Assembly (NCBI RefSeq): GCF_001422365.1
Contig: NZ_LMMT01000001.1
Span: forward strand, 660,820-724,819
Reading direction: 5' to 3'
Length of the DNA: 64,000 bases
Source: Pseudorhodoferax sp. Leaf265
GTDB lineage: Bacteria > Pseudomonadota > Gammaproteobacteria > Burkholderiales > Burkholderiaceae_C
Under the pieces are notes generated by a model that saw only the letters and a list, made by a program, of their open reading frames with translations, did no database searches and had not been told where the DNA came from. Numbering within the stretch: the first letter of the stretch is position 1; every line of letters begins with the position of its first letter. This document shows positions 28,703 through 37,164 of this stretch, piece by piece. The position numbers were made by a program, and so were the translations under genes.

Positions 28703-29920
28703 ATGCTGTACCAGGCCTACCAGCTCCAGTCCGACCTCCTGTCGCCGATGCGGCTGCTGGCCCAATCGCTGGGGAACGCGCTGTGGTTCGAGGACACCGA
28801 CCGCAGCCCGCTGCGCGCATGGTCCGCCGCCGGCACCGTGTTCTCGCGCATGCGGCTCACGCACAGCCGGCCAGCCTACGGCATCGACCAGGCCATCGTC
28901 GACGGCGTGGCCGTGCCTGTCACGGAAGAAGTCACGCTCAGGAAACCGTTCGGCAGCCTGCTGCACTTCAAGCGCGCGCTGCAGCCGCACACGCCGGCCC
29001 AGCCGCGCATGCTGCTGGTGGCACCGCTGTCGGGCCACTTCGCCACGCTGCTGCGCGACACCGTGCGCACGCTGCTGCGCGACCACGACGTCTACATCAC
29101 CGACTGGCACAACGCGCGCGATGTGGGCCTCAAGCACGGCGCCTTCGCGCTGGACGACTACATCGCCTACATGATCGAGTTCATCGCCACCCTGGGGCCG
29201 GGGACGCATGTGATGGCGGTGTGCCAGCCCTGCGTGGCCGCGCTGGCCGCCACGGCCCTCATGGCCGAGGACGACCACCCGGCCCAGCCCGCCAGCCTGA
29301 CGCTGATGGCCGGGCCGGTGGATTGCCGCGTGAACCCCAGCGGCGTGAACGAACTGGCCACCAGCAAACCCATCGAATGGTTCGAGCAAAACTTGATCAG
29401 CCATGTGCCGCTGCCGCATGCCGGCTTCATGCGCCGCGTGTACCCGGGCTTCGTGCAGCTCACGGCCTTCATGAGCATGAACCTCGAACGCCACAAGCAG
29501 CAGTACAAGGACATGTACAAATACCTGCTCGAAGGCGACATCGAGAAGGCCGAGACCATCCGCGTGTTCTACGACGAATACCTGGCCGTCAACGACCTGC
29601 CGGCCGAGTTCTACCTGGAGACGGTGGAGAAGGTGTTCCAGACCTACGACCTGCCGCTGGGCAAGCTGACCTACCGCGGTCGCCTCGTCAACACCAAGGC
29701 CATCCGCCGCACCGCGCTGATGACGGTGGAAGGCGAGCGCGACGACATCTGCTCGGTCGGCCAGACCCTGGCCGCGCAGGACATGTGCCCCAACGTGCGG
29801 CCCTACCGCAAGACCCACCACGTGCAGACCGGCGTGGGCCACTACGGCGTGTTCAGCGGCCGGCGCTGGAACCAGGAGATCTACCCGCGCGTGCGGGACA
29901 TGGTCTATGCAATGGAGTGA
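28703..29920 (+). CDS. phaZ: Intracellular poly(3-hydroxybutyrate) depolymerase
   Basis: 405 aa. Mobilises amorphous PHB granules in the cytoplasm. The active site VCQPCVAA (Cys near 177) replaces the serine lipase box as in the Cupriavidus PhaZ1 type, and TGVGHYGVFSGRRW near the end gives the catalytic His. MLYQAYQLQSDLLSPMRLLA is the family N-terminus. Divergent from the GST gene. It implies that the organism stores PHB, although no synthase is in the window. Confidence 0.92.
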   Translation: MLYQAYQLQSDLLSPMRLLAQSLGNALWFEDTDRSPLRAWSAAGTVFSRMRLTHSRPAYGIDQAIVDGVAVPVTEEVTLRKPFGSLLHFKRALQPHTPAQPRMLLVAPLSGHFATLLRDTVRTLLRDHDVYITDWHNARDVGLKHGAFALDDYIAYMIEFIATLGPGTHVMAVCQPCVAALAATALMAEDDHPAQPASLTLMAGPVDCRVNPSGVNELATSKPIEWFEQNLISHVPLPHAGFMRRVYPGFVQLTAFMSMNLERHKQQYKDMYKYLLEGDIEKAETIRVFYDEYLAVNDLPAEFYLETVEKVFQTYDLPLGKLTYRGRLVNTKAIRRTALMTVEGERDDICSVGQTLAAQDMCPNVRPYRKTHHVQTGVGHYGVFSGRRWNQEIYPRVRDMVYAME

Positions 29921-29929
29921 CATCCCCCC

Positions 29930-30035
29930 AGGCGGCTTCGCCGCTCCCCCTGCTGCTGCGCGAAGGGGGGCACATCCAGCGGTCTGGCAGAGCCGACCCC
30001 GCGGATGTCGCTGGCATGGCCTGCTCCGCGGCCTT
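29930..30035. repeat. Dispersed intergenic hairpin repeat, copy 1
   Basis: The segment after phaZ has GCGGC-TTC-GCCGC, then CCCCCT (29946-29951) pairing with AGGGGG (29964-29969), and ends with TGGCCTGCTCCGCGGCCTT (30017-30035). The last 19 bases occur identically at 54283-54301 after xth. Both copies lie between convergent genes, which suggests a REP-like element that also ends transcription. Confidence 0.6.
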
Positions 30036-30099
30036 CGGTTCAGTGGCTTGCGCGCCGACGCTATGTCTGTGCTGTTGCCGCGCGATTCCCAAGGGAGCC

Positions 30100-30558
30100 T
30101 CAGCCCTTGCTGTCTTCGTCCTCGCCACCCGGCCAGTCGCGGATGTAGGCCTTGAGCATCTTGTTCTCGAAGTTCTGGCTGTCCACCACGGCCTTGGCCA
30201 CGTCGTAGAAGCTGATCACGCCCATCAGCATGCGCTTGTCCATGACGGGCATGTAGCGCGCGTGGCGCTCCAGCATCATGCGGCGCACCTCGTCGAGCTC
30301 GGTCTCGGCCGTGCAGGTCAGGGGCGCATCGTCCATGGCACTGCGCACCAGCGTCGAGCCGAGCGCGCCACCGTTCTTCACGACGGTCTGGATCACTTCG
30401 CGGAAGGTCAGCATGCCGACCAGGTCGCCATGGTCCATGACGACCAGCGAGCCGATGTCCTTCTCGGACATGATGCTCACGGCACCCGCCAGTTCTTCGT
30501 CCGGCGTGACGGTGAAGAGCGTGTTGCCTTTGACACGCAGAATGTCGCTGACTTTCAT
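30100..30558 (-). CDS. CBS-domain pair protein
   Basis: 152 aa made almost wholly of two CBS domains: MKVSDILRVKGNTLFTVTP with SIMSEKDIGSLVVMD, then MDDAPLTCTAETELDEVRRM with MPVMDKRMLMGVISFYDV. Such stand-alone pairs bind adenine nucleotides. No output domain, partner unknown. AGGAGG lies six bases before the ATG. Divergent from metY. Confidence 0.88.
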   Translation of the reverse strand: MKVSDILRVKGNTLFTVTPDEELAGAVSIMSEKDIGSLVVMDHGDLVGMLTFREVIQTVVKNGGALGSTLVRSAMDDAPLTCTAETELDEVRRMMLERHARYMPVMDKRMLMGVISFYDVAKAVVDSQNFENKMLKAYIRDWPGGEDEDSKG

Positions 30559-30658
30559 GGGGGCCTCCTGGTGATCGTCCGCGACGCGGAACTGCCTGGG
30601 GAATATAGCCCACAATCGCGCCCAAACTGACCCTGTTCCCCCTGGAGGAGACCCGCGC

Positions 30659-31969
30659 ATGCCCGGCTATTCGGACCCCGGCTTCGACACCTTGGCGCTG
30701 CATGCCGGCGCCGCGCCCGACCCGGCCACGGGCGCGCGTGCCGTGCCCATCCACCTGTCCACGTCCTTCGTGTTCGAGTCCAGCGACCATGCGGCCGCGC
30801 TGTTCAACCTCGAACGCGCCGGCCATGTCTACTCGCGCATCAGCAACCCGACCAACGCGGTGCTCGAGCAGCGCGTGGCAGCGCTGGAAGGCGGCATCGG
30901 CGCCATCGCCACCGCGAGCGGCCAGGCCGCGCTGCACCTGGCCGTGGCCACGCTGATGGGTGCTGGCAGCCACATCGTCGCCAGCACCGCGCTGTATGGT
31001 GGCTCGCAAAACCTCTTGCACTACACGATGCGGCGCTTCGGCATCGAGACCACGTTCGTGAAGCCCGGCGACATCGACGGCTGGCGCGCGGCCATCCGGC
31101 CCGAGACGCGCCTGCTGTTCGGCGAGACCGTGGGCAACCCCGGCCTGGACGTGCTGGACATCCCCACCGTCTCGGCCATCGCGCACGAGGCCGGCGTGCC
31201 GCTGCTGGTGGACTCCACGCTGACCTCGCCCTGGCTCATCAAGCCTTTCGATCTTGGCGCGGACCTCGTCTACCACTCGGCCACCAAGTTCCTGTCGGGC
31301 CACGGCACGGTGATCGGCGGCGTGCTGGTCGACGGCGGCAGCTTCGACTGGGCCGCATCGCACGCAACGAGCGGCCGCTTCGCCGAACTGGCCCAGGCGT
31401 ACGACGGCTTCCACAACATGGTGTTCACCGAGGAGAGCACGGTCGGCGCCTTCCTGCTGCGCGCACGCCGCGAAGGCCTGCGCGACTTCGGCGCCTGCAT
31501 GAGCCCGCACACGGCCTGGCTGATCCTGCAGGGCATCGAGACGCTGCCGCTGCGCATGGAGCGCCACATGGCCAACACGCGCAAGGTGGTCGAGTTCCTG
31601 GCCGGCCAACCCTTCGTGTCGCGCGTCGGCCATCCGCTGCTGGAGAGCCACCCCAGCCACGCACTGGCCAACAAGCTGCTGCCGCGCGGCGCCGGCTCGG
31701 TATTCAGCTTCGACCTCAAGGGCAACCGCGAGCAGGGCAAGAAGTTCATCGAGACGCTCAAGATCTTCAGCCACCTGGCCAACGTGGGCGACTGCCGCTC
31801 GCTGGTCATCCATCCGGCCAGCACCACGCACTTCCGCATGAGCGACGAGGCGCTGGCGGCGGGAGGCATCGGCCAGGGCACGATCCGGCTGTCGATCGGG
31901 CTGGAGGATGCCGACGACCTCATCGACGACCTCAGGCGGGCCCTGAAGGCGGCGGAGAAAGCAGCATGA
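30659..31969 (+). CDS. metY: O-acetylhomoserine (thiol)-lyase
   Basis: 436 aa, the long form of the Cys/Met metabolism PLP enzymes. Forms homocysteine from O-acetylhomoserine and sulfide. PLP-binding Lys in YHSATKFLSGHGTVIGG, FDTLALHAGAAPDPATGARA at the N-terminus, YSRISNPTNAVLEQRVAALE and LVIHPASTTHFRMSD near the end. GGAGGAG precedes the ATG. The stop overlaps the next hydrolase gene by four bases (ATGA), so this is the first gene of a four-gene operon. Confidence 0.93.
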   Translation: MPGYSDPGFDTLALHAGAAPDPATGARAVPIHLSTSFVFESSDHAAALFNLERAGHVYSRISNPTNAVLEQRVAALEGGIGAIATASGQAALHLAVATLMGAGSHIVASTALYGGSQNLLHYTMRRFGIETTFVKPGDIDGWRAAIRPETRLLFGETVGNPGLDVLDIPTVSAIAHEAGVPLLVDSTLTSPWLIKPFDLGADLVYHSATKFLSGHGTVIGGVLVDGGSFDWAASHATSGRFAELAQAYDGFHNMVFTEESTVGAFLLRARREGLRDFGACMSPHTAWLILQGIETLPLRMERHMANTRKVVEFLAGQPFVSRVGHPLLESHPSHALANKLLPRGAGSVFSFDLKGNREQGKKFIETLKIFSHLANVGDCRSLVIHPASTTHFRMSDEALAAGGIGQGTIRLSIGLEDADDLIDDLRRALKAAEKAA

Positions 31970-32784
31970 TCGTCACCGTCAACGGCGCCCCCACTTACTG
32001 CTACACCGGCGGCAAGCCCTTCGATGCAGCCAAGCCCACCGTGGTCTTCATCCACGGCGTGCTCAACGACCACAGCGTCTGGATCCTGCAGAGCCGCTAC
32101 CTCGCCCACCACGGCTTCAACGTGCTGGCGGTGGATCTGCCCGGCCACTGCCGCAGCGCGGGCGAAGCGCCCTCTTCCGTCGAGCAGGCGGCGGACTTCA
32201 TCGCCGCGCTGCTGGACGCGGCCGGCGTGCAGCGTGCCGCGCTGGTCGGCCACAGCTGGGGCTCGCTGATCGCGCTCGAAGCCGCGGCCCGGCTGGGTGA
32301 ACGCGTCACGCAGCTGGTGCTGGTCGGCACGGCCTTCCCGATGAAGGTCTCGCAGGCCCTGCTCGACGCCGCGCAGAACGACCCCGAGGCCGCGATGAAG
32401 ATGGTCAACGTGTTCTCGCGCTCCACGCTGGCCGCGCCGCCCTCGGCACTGGGCCCGGGCACCTGGGTCTATGGCGCCAGCCTCGCGCTGGGCCGGCGCG
32501 TGCTGCGCAGCAACCAGGACGTCAACGTGTTCCACCGCGGCTTCCTGGCCTGCGACCGCTACACCCATGGCGAAGAGGCCATCGCGCAGATCGCCTGCCC
32601 GGTGCTGTTCGTGCTCGGCGCCCAGGACCAGATGACGCCGCCCAAGGCTGCGCAAGGTCTCATCGCCAAAGCCAAGGCCGCCGGCAGGAATGTGCAGGTG
32701 GCGCAGCCGCCCGTGGGCCACCACCAGATGACCGAGACGCCGGACGACACGCTGTTCGCGATCCGCGATTTCCTGTCGCGCTGA
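31966..32784 (+). CDS. Alpha/beta hydrolase
   Basis: 272 aa. Oxyanion motif VVFIHGVLNDHSVW, nucleophile elbow LVGHSWGS (Ser), late Asp in LGAQDQMTPP and His in PVGHHQM complete the triad. No signal peptide. Translationally coupled to both metY (4-bp overlap) and the next gene (TGATG). It may hydrolyse an ester or thioester linked to methionine metabolism, or be a homoserine-acyl related enzyme; position is the only hint. Confidence 0.88.
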   Translation: MIVTVNGAPTYCYTGGKPFDAAKPTVVFIHGVLNDHSVWILQSRYLAHHGFNVLAVDLPGHCRSAGEAPSSVEQAADFIAALLDAAGVQRAALVGHSWGSLIALEAAARLGERVTQLVLVGTAFPMKVSQALLDAAQNDPEAAMKMVNVFSRSTLAAPPSALGPGTWVYGASLALGRRVLRSNQDVNVFHRGFLACDRYTHGEEAIAQIACPVLFVLGAQDQMTPPKAAQGLIAKAKAAGRNVQVAQPPVGHHQMTETPDDTLFAIRDFLSR

Positions 32785-35132
32785 TGGCGGGCCTGCAGCG
32801 CTTGTGGCAAGCGGTGGCGCTGCTGGCGGCGGCGCTGATCGGCTTCGGCCTGATCCTCTGGCTCGCCGCCAACTGGAACGACTTCGGCCGCATGGGCCGC
32901 TTCGCCGTGCTGCAGGGCGCACTGGCCATCGCCGCGCTCGCAGCCGCCGCGCGGCCAGCCCTGCGCGCGCCCGGCGCCTTAGCGGTGCTGCTCGCCACGG
33001 GCGCGCTGTTCGCCTACTACGGCCAGACCTACCAGACCGGCGCCGATCCCTGGCAGCTGTTCGCGCTGTGGGCGCTGCTCACCCTGCCGCTCGCGCTGGC
33101 CGCGCGCAGCGATGTGCTGTGGCTGCCCTGGTGCCTCGTCGCCATGACGGCGGTGTCGCTGTGGGCGCAGGCCCACACCGGCCATGCCTGGCGTGTGCGG
33201 CCGCAGGACCTGCGCGTGCACGCCAGCGCAGCCGCCATGGCCACGCTCGTGCTGCTGGGCTTGGCGCCATGGGCGCGCCGCTACACAGGCGCCGGCCCCT
33301 GGTCGTTCCGGCTGGCAGCGGCCCTGTTCGCGCTGCTGCTGGCGCTGACCGCGTTGGGCGGCCTGTTCCGCGAGCCTGCCGCGCCGCAGTACGCGGGCGG
33401 CGTGCTGCTGCTCGCGCTGGCCACGGCCGGTTTCGCGCGCCAGCGTGGCTTCGACCTGTTCGCGCTGAGCCTCGCCACGCTGGCCCTGGACGCGCTGCTC
33501 GTGGCCGGCGCGGCACGCTGGCTGCTCGATGGCGACTTCGACGCCATCGGCCACCTGTTGCTGCTGGGCCTGGCCGCCGCGGCGCTGCTCGCGCTGTCCG
33601 TGCGCGCGGTGCAGCGCCGCGCCCAGGCCTGCGGCGCCTGGACCGCAGGCACCGCAGCCACCGCACCCGGCGAGCGCCCCTGGCCCGTGGTGCTGCTGAC
33701 CGCGCTGGGTGCCTGGCTGGCTGCGCTGCCATTGCTGGGTGCCGTCGCGCTGCTGCTGGGCGACTGGGTCCACGCCGGCAGCGGGCCCTATGCCGTTGGC
33801 GCGCTGCTGCTCGCGCTGGCCGCCACGCTGCTGCGCCGGCCCCATGCGACGGTGTTCGTCGAGCAACTGGCCCTGCCGCTGCTGCTGGCCGGCCTGGGCA
33901 CGCTGGGCTACGGCCTCGCGCGCGACCTGCCGCTGCAACTGGCAGCCGGCCTGCTGGCCGTTCTGCTGCTGGCACTGGCCTGGTGGGCCGGCCGCGCGCA
34001 AGCCGGTCTCCAGGGGCTGCTGGGTGCAGCAGCGGCCGCCGCGACCGCCTTCGTGCTGCATGGCGAGAGCGACTGGCATCCGGACGGTCTGCGGCCCTGG
34101 CTGGCCTTGCACGGCACGCTGCTGCTGGGCCTGGCCGCCATGCCGCGTGCCCCGCTGGCCGCCACGGCCACGGGCTGGATCGCGCTGACGCTGGCCGCGT
34201 TCGCGGCTGCATCCGGCATGACCTTCCTGGTCGGTGGCGTGCTGGGGCCGCTGGGCCAGTTCGGCGATGGGGGCGGCCTGATCGCGTCCACGCCCTGGAT
34301 GGCCTCGGCCTCGGTGCTGCTCGCGCTCGCTGCGTTCGCGCTGGCCGCAAGGCATTGGCCCGCCCTGCGCCGGCCCGGCTGCGCCGGGTTGGCACTGGTG
34401 GCCGCGGCGCTGTGCGCCTTTCTGCCACTGCTGGGCGGGATCCTGCTCGCCGCGCTGCTGGCCGCCAGCGGCAACCACCGCCGGCTGGCGCTGTGCTCCG
34501 CGCTCGCCGCGGCCTGGACCGTGGGCAGCTTCTACTACGCGCTGGCCTGGCCGCTGGCGCACAAGGCCGTGCTGATGGTGGCCTGCGGTGCCGCGCTCGC
34601 GGCCCTGGCCTGGCGCGCGCAGCGCGGCCACAGCACCGCGGCCGCTTTCGCACCGCGGGCCGCCGCGGCGCTGGTGCTGGGCGGCCTGGCCACGCTGCTG
34701 GTCGCCAACCTTGGCATCTGGCGCAAGGAGCAGCTGATCGCGCGCGGCGCACCGGTCTTCGTGGCACTGGCACCCGTCGATCCGCGCTCGCTGCTGCAGG
34801 GCGACTACATGCGGCTGGCCTTCGCCATCCCGCATGCCGACGACGCCGACCCGTGGGACGGCCAGGCGATGGTGGTCGCGCAGCGCGATGCGCGCGGCGT
34901 CGCCACGCTGCTGCGCCTCGCTGCGCCCGGCGAAGCGCTGGTACCACCCGAGTTCGCGCTGCGGCTGACGCCCAAGGACGGCCGCTGGACCCTGGTCACC
35001 GACGCCTGGTTCTTCCGCGAGGGCGAGGCCGAGCGCTTCGCACAGGCCCGCTACGGCGAGTTCCGTGTCGCGCCGGACGGCAGCGCGCTGCTCGTGGGGC
35101 TGGCGGACGCCGAGCTGCAGGCGTTACGATGA
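32784..35132 (+). CDS. Polytopic membrane protein, DUF2157 plus DUF4401 plus GDYXXLXY domain
   Basis: 782 aa with about 20 membrane helices. The N-terminal part (LWLAANWNDFGRMGRF, then YYGQTYQTGADPWQLF) matches DUF2157. The middle is a second helix bundle of the DUF4401 type. The C-terminal 160 residues contain LLQGDYMRLAFAIP, the GDYxxLxY domain, probably outside the membrane. The units also occur as separate neighbouring genes in other bacteria; here they are one polypeptide. No function is known to me. Overlaps the hydrolase gene as TGATG. Confidence 0.82.
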   Translation: MAGLQRLWQAVALLAAALIGFGLILWLAANWNDFGRMGRFAVLQGALAIAALAAAARPALRAPGALAVLLATGALFAYYGQTYQTGADPWQLFALWALLTLPLALAARSDVLWLPWCLVAMTAVSLWAQAHTGHAWRVRPQDLRVHASAAAMATLVLLGLAPWARRYTGAGPWSFRLAAALFALLLALTALGGLFREPAAPQYAGGVLLLALATAGFARQRGFDLFALSLATLALDALLVAGAARWLLDGDFDAIGHLLLLGLAAAALLALSVRAVQRRAQACGAWTAGTAATAPGERPWPVVLLTALGAWLAALPLLGAVALLLGDWVHAGSGPYAVGALLLALAATLLRRPHATVFVEQLALPLLLAGLGTLGYGLARDLPLQLAAGLLAVLLLALAWWAGRAQAGLQGLLGAAAAAATAFVLHGESDWHPDGLRPWLALHGTLLLGLAAMPRAPLAATATGWIALTLAAFAAASGMTFLVGGVLGPLGQFGDGGGLIASTPWMASASVLLALAAFALAARHWPALRRPGCAGLALVAAALCAFLPLLGGILLAALLAASGNHRRLALCSALAAAWTVGSFYYALAWPLAHKAVLMVACGAALAALAWRAQRGHSTAAAFAPRAAAALVLGGLATLLVANLGIWRKEQLIARGAPVFVALAPVDPRSLLQGDYMRLAFAIPHADDADPWDGQAMVVAQRDARGVATLLRLAAPGEALVPPEFALRLTPKDGRWTLVTDAWFFREGEAERFAQARYGEFRVAPDGSALLVGLADAELQALR

Positions 35133-35169
35133 ATCCGAGCCCTGCGATGACAGGGCCAGGAGACAGCGC

Positions 35170-35505
35170 ATGAGCATGCTTCCGTCGGTGGCGCCGGTCG
35201 ATCCGCGCCGCTTCAAGACCTTCGCCGAGTTCTACCCGTTCTACCTCTCCGAACACCGCGACCGCACCTGCCGGCGGCTGCATTTCGTCGGCAGCACGCT
35301 GGGGCTGGCCTGCCTGGCCATGCTGCTGTTCACCGGCCAGTGGCGCTGGCTCTTGATCGGCCTGGGTTGCGGCTACCTGTTCGCCTGGATCGGCCATTTC
35401 GGCTTCGAGAAGAACAAGCCCGCGAGCTTCAAGCGCCCGCTCTACAGCTTCCTGGGCGACTGGGCCATGTACCGCGACATCTGGCTGGGCAAAATCAAGC
35501 TCTGA
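35170..35505 (+). CDS. DUF962 / Mpo1-like membrane protein
   Basis: 111 aa. FAEFYPFYLSEHRDRTCRRL with the conserved H near residue 32, helices LGLACLAMLLF and WLLIGLGCGYLFAWIGHFGF, then KPASFKRPLYSFLGDW. This is the DUF962 family; the yeast member Mpo1 oxidises long-chain 2-hydroxy fatty acids. The metal-binding His residues are kept. Last gene of the metY operon, 37 bp after the previous stop. Confidence 0.85.
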   Translation: MSMLPSVAPVDPRRFKTFAEFYPFYLSEHRDRTCRRLHFVGSTLGLACLAMLLFTGQWRWLLIGLGCGYLFAWIGHFGFEKNKPASFKRPLYSFLGDWAMYRDIWLGKIKL

Positions 35506-35508
35506 GCG

Positions 35509-36750
35509 CTACAGCGCGTCGCGCAGCCGCAGCGCGTCCCAGCGCCCCTTGTCCCACAGCCCGGCCAGCGGTGGGCTGCGGTCCACCAGCAGCCGCTCGA
35601 ACAGTGGCGCCAGCGGCGTGCACTCCGGGTCGGCCAGCAGCACGTAGCGCGCCTCGGCATCGGCGCCTGCGCCATGTTCGGCCTCGTCCAGCCGCGCCAC
35701 CCAGTCCAGCCCGACCAGCGCCTGCAGCACGGGCTCGAGCTGCAGCTTGGTCGTGCCCAGCGCGCGGCCGAGCTCGCCGGCCGACAGGCCATGCGCCTCG
35801 CCGCTGCGCGCGCCGTGCAGGTGCTGCAGCACTTCGACGGCCAGGTGGAAGTGCCAGCCGTAGGTGGCGGTGGGCCGCGCCACGCCGGCCAGCAGGCTGG
35901 GCAGGTAGGCCGCGATCACAGCCCCCAGCAATACGATGGTCCAGGCCAGGTAGATCCACAGCAAGAGGATGGGGGCCGTGGCGAAAGTGCCGTACATGGC
36001 TGAATAGGTCGGTACCGAAGCGATGTAGAGCGACAGCAGCCGCTTGGCCAGCTCGATGCCCACCGAGACGAAGATGCCACCGGCCAGCGCGTGGGCCCAC
36101 TTCACATGGGTGTTGGGCACGTAGCGGTAGACCGCCGCCATGCCCAGCGCGAGCAGGCCGAACTCGATGGTGTCCAGCAGCACACGCACGCCGCCGGGCA
36201 GGCTGTCCACCAGGCCGCGCGAGGACGACAGCGCGTACGAGGTCATCGCCAGGCTGGCGCCCAGCAGCAACGGCCCCAGCGTGATCAGCGCCCAGTAGAT
36301 GAGCACGCGCTGGCCCAGCGGCCGCGGGCGTGGCACGCGCCAGACGCGGTTGAGCGTGCGGTCGATCGTCAGCACCAGCGCCAGCGCCGTCACCAGCACC
36401 ACGGCCAGTCCCAGGCTGCCGAGCCGGCTGGCCTGGCTGGCGAACTGCGTGAGGTAGCCCAGCACCTGGCGCGCGATGGTCTCGGGCACCAGGCTCTGCA
36501 CCAGCCAGCGCTGCAGCACCTGCTGCACCGTGCCAAACATCGGGAACACCGTGAAGATGGCCAGCGCCACCGTGAACAGCGGCACCAGGGCCAGCATGGT
36601 GGTGAAGGTCAGGCTGCTGGCGGTCAGCGCGAGCTGGTCTTCGCGGAAGCGCTCGCGCAGCGTGTGCGCGGTGGTGCGCCAGGGAAAGTGCGCCAGATCG
36701 CCCAGTAGCGCGTGCAGGCGCTCGGGCATGTGGCTGGGTGCGGCAGACAT
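35509..36750 (-). CDS. YihY/BrkB-family membrane protein
   Basis: 413 aa. Six to seven helices in the first 300 residues: LTASSLTFTTMLALVPLFTV, ALVLTIDRTLNRVWRVPR, GLLALGMAAVYRYVPNTHV and TFATAPILLLWIYLAWTIVL are family hallmarks. The last 110 residues form a soluble domain with a winged-helix-like feel (LSAGELGRALGTTKLQLEPV). Family once called ribonuclease BN but that was an error; function unknown. Start at ATG 36750; ATG 36762 is possible. Divergent from the DUF2069 gene. Confidence 0.88.
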   Translation of the reverse strand: MSAAPSHMPERLHALLGDLAHFPWRTTAHTLRERFREDQLALTASSLTFTTMLALVPLFTVALAIFTVFPMFGTVQQVLQRWLVQSLVPETIARQVLGYLTQFASQASRLGSLGLAVVLVTALALVLTIDRTLNRVWRVPRPRPLGQRVLIYWALITLGPLLLGASLAMTSYALSSSRGLVDSLPGGVRVLLDTIEFGLLALGMAAVYRYVPNTHVKWAHALAGGIFVSVGIELAKRLLSLYIASVPTYSAMYGTFATAPILLLWIYLAWTIVLLGAVIAAYLPSLLAGVARPTATYGWHFHLAVEVLQHLHGARSGEAHGLSAGELGRALGTTKLQLEPVLQALVGLDWVARLDEAEHGAGADAEARYVLLADPECTPLAPLFERLLVDRSPPLAGLWDKGRWDALRLRDAL

Positions 36751-36771
36751 GCTCGTTATCATGCCAGCCCC

Positions 36772-37164
36772 ATGCCTGCCGCCCCCCTGGAACCCACCGT
36801 CGCCTGGACCCGCCGGATCGCCGTCGCGAGCCTGCTCGCGATGATCGCCCTGGGCCTGGCCTGGGAGCTGTGGCTCGCCCCGCTGCGCCCGGGTGGCAGC
36901 TGGCTTGCGCTCAAGGTGCTGCCGCTGTGCATTCCGCTGGCCGGCCTGCTCAAGAACCGCATGTACACCTACCGCTGGCTGAGCCTGCTGATCTGGCTGT
37001 ACTTCACCGAAGGCGTGGTGCGCGCCTGGAGCGACCCGCTGCCGGCCGGCCGCTGGTGCGCGGCCGCGCAGCTGCTGCTGTGCCTGCTGCTGTTCGCGGC
37101 CTGCGCGATGCACGTGCGGCTGCGCTTTCGCAATGCCCGGCTGGCTGCGGCCGCCGGCGAATGA
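36772..37164 (+). CDS. DUF2069 membrane protein
   Basis: 130 aa with four helices (for example VASLLAMIALGLAWELWLAP and AAQLLLCLLLFAACAMHV). LKVLPLCIPLAGLLKNRMYT followed by WLSLLIWLYFTEGVVRAW is the DUF2069 pattern. Function unknown. Overlaps the FAD oxidoreductase gene by four bases (ATGA), so the two are co-translated. Confidence 0.87.
   Translation: MPAAPLEPTVAWTRRIAVASLLAMIALGLAWELWLAPLRPGGSWLALKVLPLCIPLAGLLKNRMYTYRWLSLLIWLYFTEGVVRAWSDPLPAGRWCAAAQLLLCLLLFAACAMHVRLRFRNARLAAAAGE

Noticed and set aside
27905-31831. A 1308-codon minus-strand open frame
   Set aside because: Only the last 219 residues are a GST. The rest is antisense to phaZ and metY and has repetitive shadow composition.
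32804-35173. Long alternative frame over the DUF2157 gene
   Set aside because: Arg/Ala-rich composition typical of out-of-frame GC-rich DNA; the overlapping frame has clear membrane helices and family motifs.
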